Made by a program: the position numbers and the translations under genes
Source: JAWKZG01 sp041396125
Lineage (GTDB): Bacteria; Pseudomonadota; Gammaproteobacteria; Competibacterales; Competibacteraceae
Assembly: GCA_041396125.1 (NCBI GenBank)
Contig: JAWKZG010000023.1
Span: 1-64,000 of the forward strand
Direction: 5' to 3'
Length of the DNA stretch: 64,000 nucleotides
Shown here: one piece after another, positions 62,331-64,000 of the stretch
Layout of the letters: every line of letters starts with the position of its first letter
Position numbering within the stretch: position 1 is the first letter of the stretch
The notes under the pieces: generated by a model
Told to the model about the DNA's origin: nothing
What the model saw: the letters and a program-made list of their open reading frames with translations, nothing else
The model's database searches: none

Positions 62331-63221
62331 TTACTCGCGCTCGGCAATTAATTGCTCCAGCTCACGGATCTTGGTCTGTATTTCAGCCAGTTCATCCAGT
62401 TTGTGCTGTTCACGCTCGCGCAGGGTCGCCAGATATTTTTCCGGATTGCGATGCAAGATCCGTTCAATCAGATTAAATAATAAGGCCAGACGTTGCGCCC
62501 GCAGCAATAAACCGCGCAAGCGGTAAGCCCGTGCCAGTTTGCCGGCTTTGGCCAGCCGCAGCATGCGAAACAGCCGTAGCGAGCGCAAAAAGCCCACTAA
62601 TGGCAGCACAATAATAACAATATTGATCCAGTTTTTTTTGCAATAATCCAGCTTCTTGCGTGCGACCGAAAACAGGACGATGAACTCGGCCGCAAATGCC
62701 GTCCAGATCAGCGCTGTTGTATGGTGCAAGGCCAGTGCCAATGCCTGCGATTGCTCGAGTTGCTTGGTCATCAGCAGCTCGACCGCCATTACCGGCAAAA
62801 TCAACAGGGTAATGACCAGCATGGGCAGCGTGAACTTGAACTCCAGCCGCGTAAACAGATCATGCGTGCAAACCTGCCAGCCCAGCCGTGGCAGCCAGAT
62901 CCGGTCTGCCGGCCAGGCCGGACTGATGGTCATGCGCGCAGGCGGTATCAGACAAATCAGCAAACAGCGCAAACCCGCCGCTTTCAAGCTATCCCGCGCC
63001 TGCGCCAGACTGCTGATGGCTTCCAGGGCAATCGCACCCCATAATGCCAGGAGAATACCGGTCAGCCAGGGGTTGGCCAGATAGTCTTCGCTGATATGAT
63101 CAGAAATGCCACCATGCGGCAGCACCTGTGCAACTGTGACTAAAAACAGGCTGCCAAACCAGAATCCTGCCTCGGCCCGCCAGCTTGTCGCCTGCTGTTC
63201 TATAATCAAATTTTCATCCAT
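62331..63221 (-). CDS. Voltage-sensor-like membrane protein without a pore domain
   Basis: A 296-residue protein with two N-terminal hydrophobic segments, then a block resembling an S1-S4 voltage sensor. FKFTLPMLVITLLILPVMAV may be S1, WTAFAAEFIVLFSVARKK S2, NWINIVIIVLPLVGFL S3, and RSLRLFRMLRLAKAGKLAR a positively charged S4. No selectivity filter or S5-S6 pair follows. It ends in a charged helix (REREQHKLDELAEIQTKIR) likely to form a coiled coil. This layout recalls voltage-gated proton channels, though an ion-transport role is not proven. The ATG directly follows the stop of the aminotransferase gene. Confidence 0.75.
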   Translation of the reverse strand: MDENLIIEQQATSWRAEAGFWFGSLFLVTVAQVLPHGGISDHISEDYLANPWLTGILLALWGAIALEAISSLAQARDSLKAAGLRCLLICLIPPARMTISPAWPADRIWLPRLGWQVCTHDLFTRLEFKFTLPMLVITLLILPVMAVELLMTKQLEQSQALALALHHTTALIWTAFAAEFIVLFSVARKKLDYCKKNWINIVIIVLPLVGFLRSLRLFRMLRLAKAGKLARAYRLRGLLLRAQRLALLFNLIERILHRNPEKYLATLREREQHKLDELAEIQTKIRELEQLIAERE

Positions 63222-64000
63222 TTAACTGGCTGCTTCAGCACTCCGATAAACTGCCAGCGCCGCATCTACGCCCTCGCCTGGCGGCGCCCGGTAGCCCTGC
63301 TGACGCAGAACGGTTTCCAGTGCGTTCAGACAGATCAGTACATTTTCTTTGCGACAGGCATAACCCATCGTGCCGATACGCCAGATCTTGCCGTGCAGCG
63401 GGCCAAACGAGGTGCCGATTTCAATGCCGAAATCGTTTAACAGACTGTGCCGCACGGCTTCCCCCTGCACATTCGACGGAATGACAACGCCCGTAACATT
63501 CGGCATTTTATAGCGCTGATCACCGAACAGACTTAGTCCCATCGCCTGCAGACCGGCACTTAAAGCCCTGCTAGCCAGCGCATGCCGTGCAAAGACCTGG
63601 TGCAGACCTTCCTGCAGCACGATGCGGGCGCATTCACGGGCGGCATACAGCATGGTGGTCGCTTCGGTGTGATGATTAAGCCGTTTATCACTCCAGTAAT
63701 CCATCAGCATGGCCAGATCGAAATAATTGGAATGTACCCGACGGCCCGGCCCCGGCGTAAATCCGGGCGGCTGGATACCCTGTTCGATATGCTTGCGTCG
63801 CAGCACTTCGGTTTCGACCCGCTCATTGAACGTGACCGGCGCACTACCGGACGGTCCGCTCAGACATTTCTGCAGACCGGCACTGCAGGCATCGATCTGC
63901 CAGGCATCGATGGGCAGATCCATGCCGACAATCGACGCGGTCGCATCGACATACAACAAGGCATCGTACTGACGGCAAATAGCCCCCAGTTCAGCCAGCG
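63222..64000 (-). CDS. PLP-dependent alanine-glyoxylate aminotransferase family protein, partial
   Basis: The 3' part of a fold-type I aminotransferase (serine-pyruvate / alanine-glyoxylate group). Its 5' end lies beyond base 64000, so about 258 residues are seen. LLYVDATASIVGM contains the aspartate that contacts the PLP ring, and SAGLQKCLSGPSG holds the Schiff-base lysine. FGPLHGKIWRIGTMG closes the C-terminal domain with the carboxylate-binding arginine. It transfers an amino group between an amino acid such as alanine or serine and glyoxylate or pyruvate. It is directly followed by the voltage-sensor-like gene. Confidence 0.88.
   Translation of the reverse strand, partial: LAELGAICRQYDALLYVDATASIVGMDLPIDAWQIDACSAGLQKCLSGPSGSAPVTFNERVETEVLRRKHIEQGIQPPGFTPGPGRRVHSNYFDLAMLMDYWSDKRLNHHTEATTMLYAARECARIVLQEGLHQVFARHALASRALSAGLQAMGLSLFGDQRYKMPNVTGVVIPSNVQGEAVRHSLLNDFGIEIGTSFGPLHGKIWRIGTMGYACRKENVLICLNALETVLRQQGYRAPPGEGVDAALAVYRSAEAAS

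Overview
The window looks like a chromosomal segment of a Gram-negative gammaproteobacterium. It carries PlsB glycerol-3-phosphate acyltransferase, UppP, a YbbA/YbbP-type ABC exporter, a TRAP solute receptor, outer-membrane-type barrels, a near-consensus CRP operator and moderately GC-rich DNA. No species can be named from sequence alone. I found no tRNA, rRNA, CRISPR array, insertion sequence or prophage.

Layout. 0-4 kb: a minus-strand nucleotide-sugar cluster (CpsG, RmlB, ManC). 4.2-7.5 kb: an AMP/thymidine phosphorylase-family enzyme coupled to a PRPP synthetase-like gene, convergent with uppP. 7.8-17 kb: a secreted NTF2-like protein, a LuxR-type regulator behind a CRP-like site, a methyltransferase remnant, the YbbA/YbbP exporter, a second LuxR-type regulator, then an uncharacterised cassette of a proline-rich membrane protein, a LysM-like membrane protein and an FHA protein. 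17-25 kb: a CoxL-like molybdopterin subunit, NUDIX, TraB/GumN, Mth938-like, PlsB, two DUF6916-like proteins and a GNAT. 25.2-36.2 kb: one long minus-strand surface module with two STN+HEAT periplasmic proteins flanking three phage tail-collar (MdpB-like) proteins, a Tat-exported DUF6916-like protein and a giant cadherin/beta-helix adhesin. 36.8-56.1 kb: a degenerate CHASE2 sensor, a CheY-like receiver and a tightly overlapping five-gene operon. 56.2-64 kb: an NHL protein, an FKBP isomerase, enolase-superfamily, GMC and TRAP genes, a voltage-sensor-like membrane protein and the 3' part of a PLP aminotransferase.

The most exciting system is the 39.8-56.1 kb operon. It combines a CapC/PgsC-type membrane protein with an internal duplication and a large extra-membrane region, a beta-rich anchored protein, a secreted protein resembling poly-gamma-glutamate hydrolases, a 1726-residue protein ending in a probable outer-membrane barrel, and a CapB/PgsB Mur-ligase-like synthase fused to a HEAT-repeat region. 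Together these look like a Gram-negative machine that makes, trims and exports a poly-gamma-glutamate-like polyamino acid across both membranes. The polymer itself is inference.

Many genes carry apparent frameshifts (rmlB, the PRPP gene, coxL, the GNAT, the adhesin, the CHASE2 sensor, the periplasmic operon gene). Several are repaired by adding one base to a short homopolymer or one GC to a GC run, and the repaired lengths become multiples of three. Much of this is therefore probably sequencing or assembly error rather than gene decay, although the adhesin middle and the CHASE2 gene are so dense in shifts that real decay cannot be excluded.
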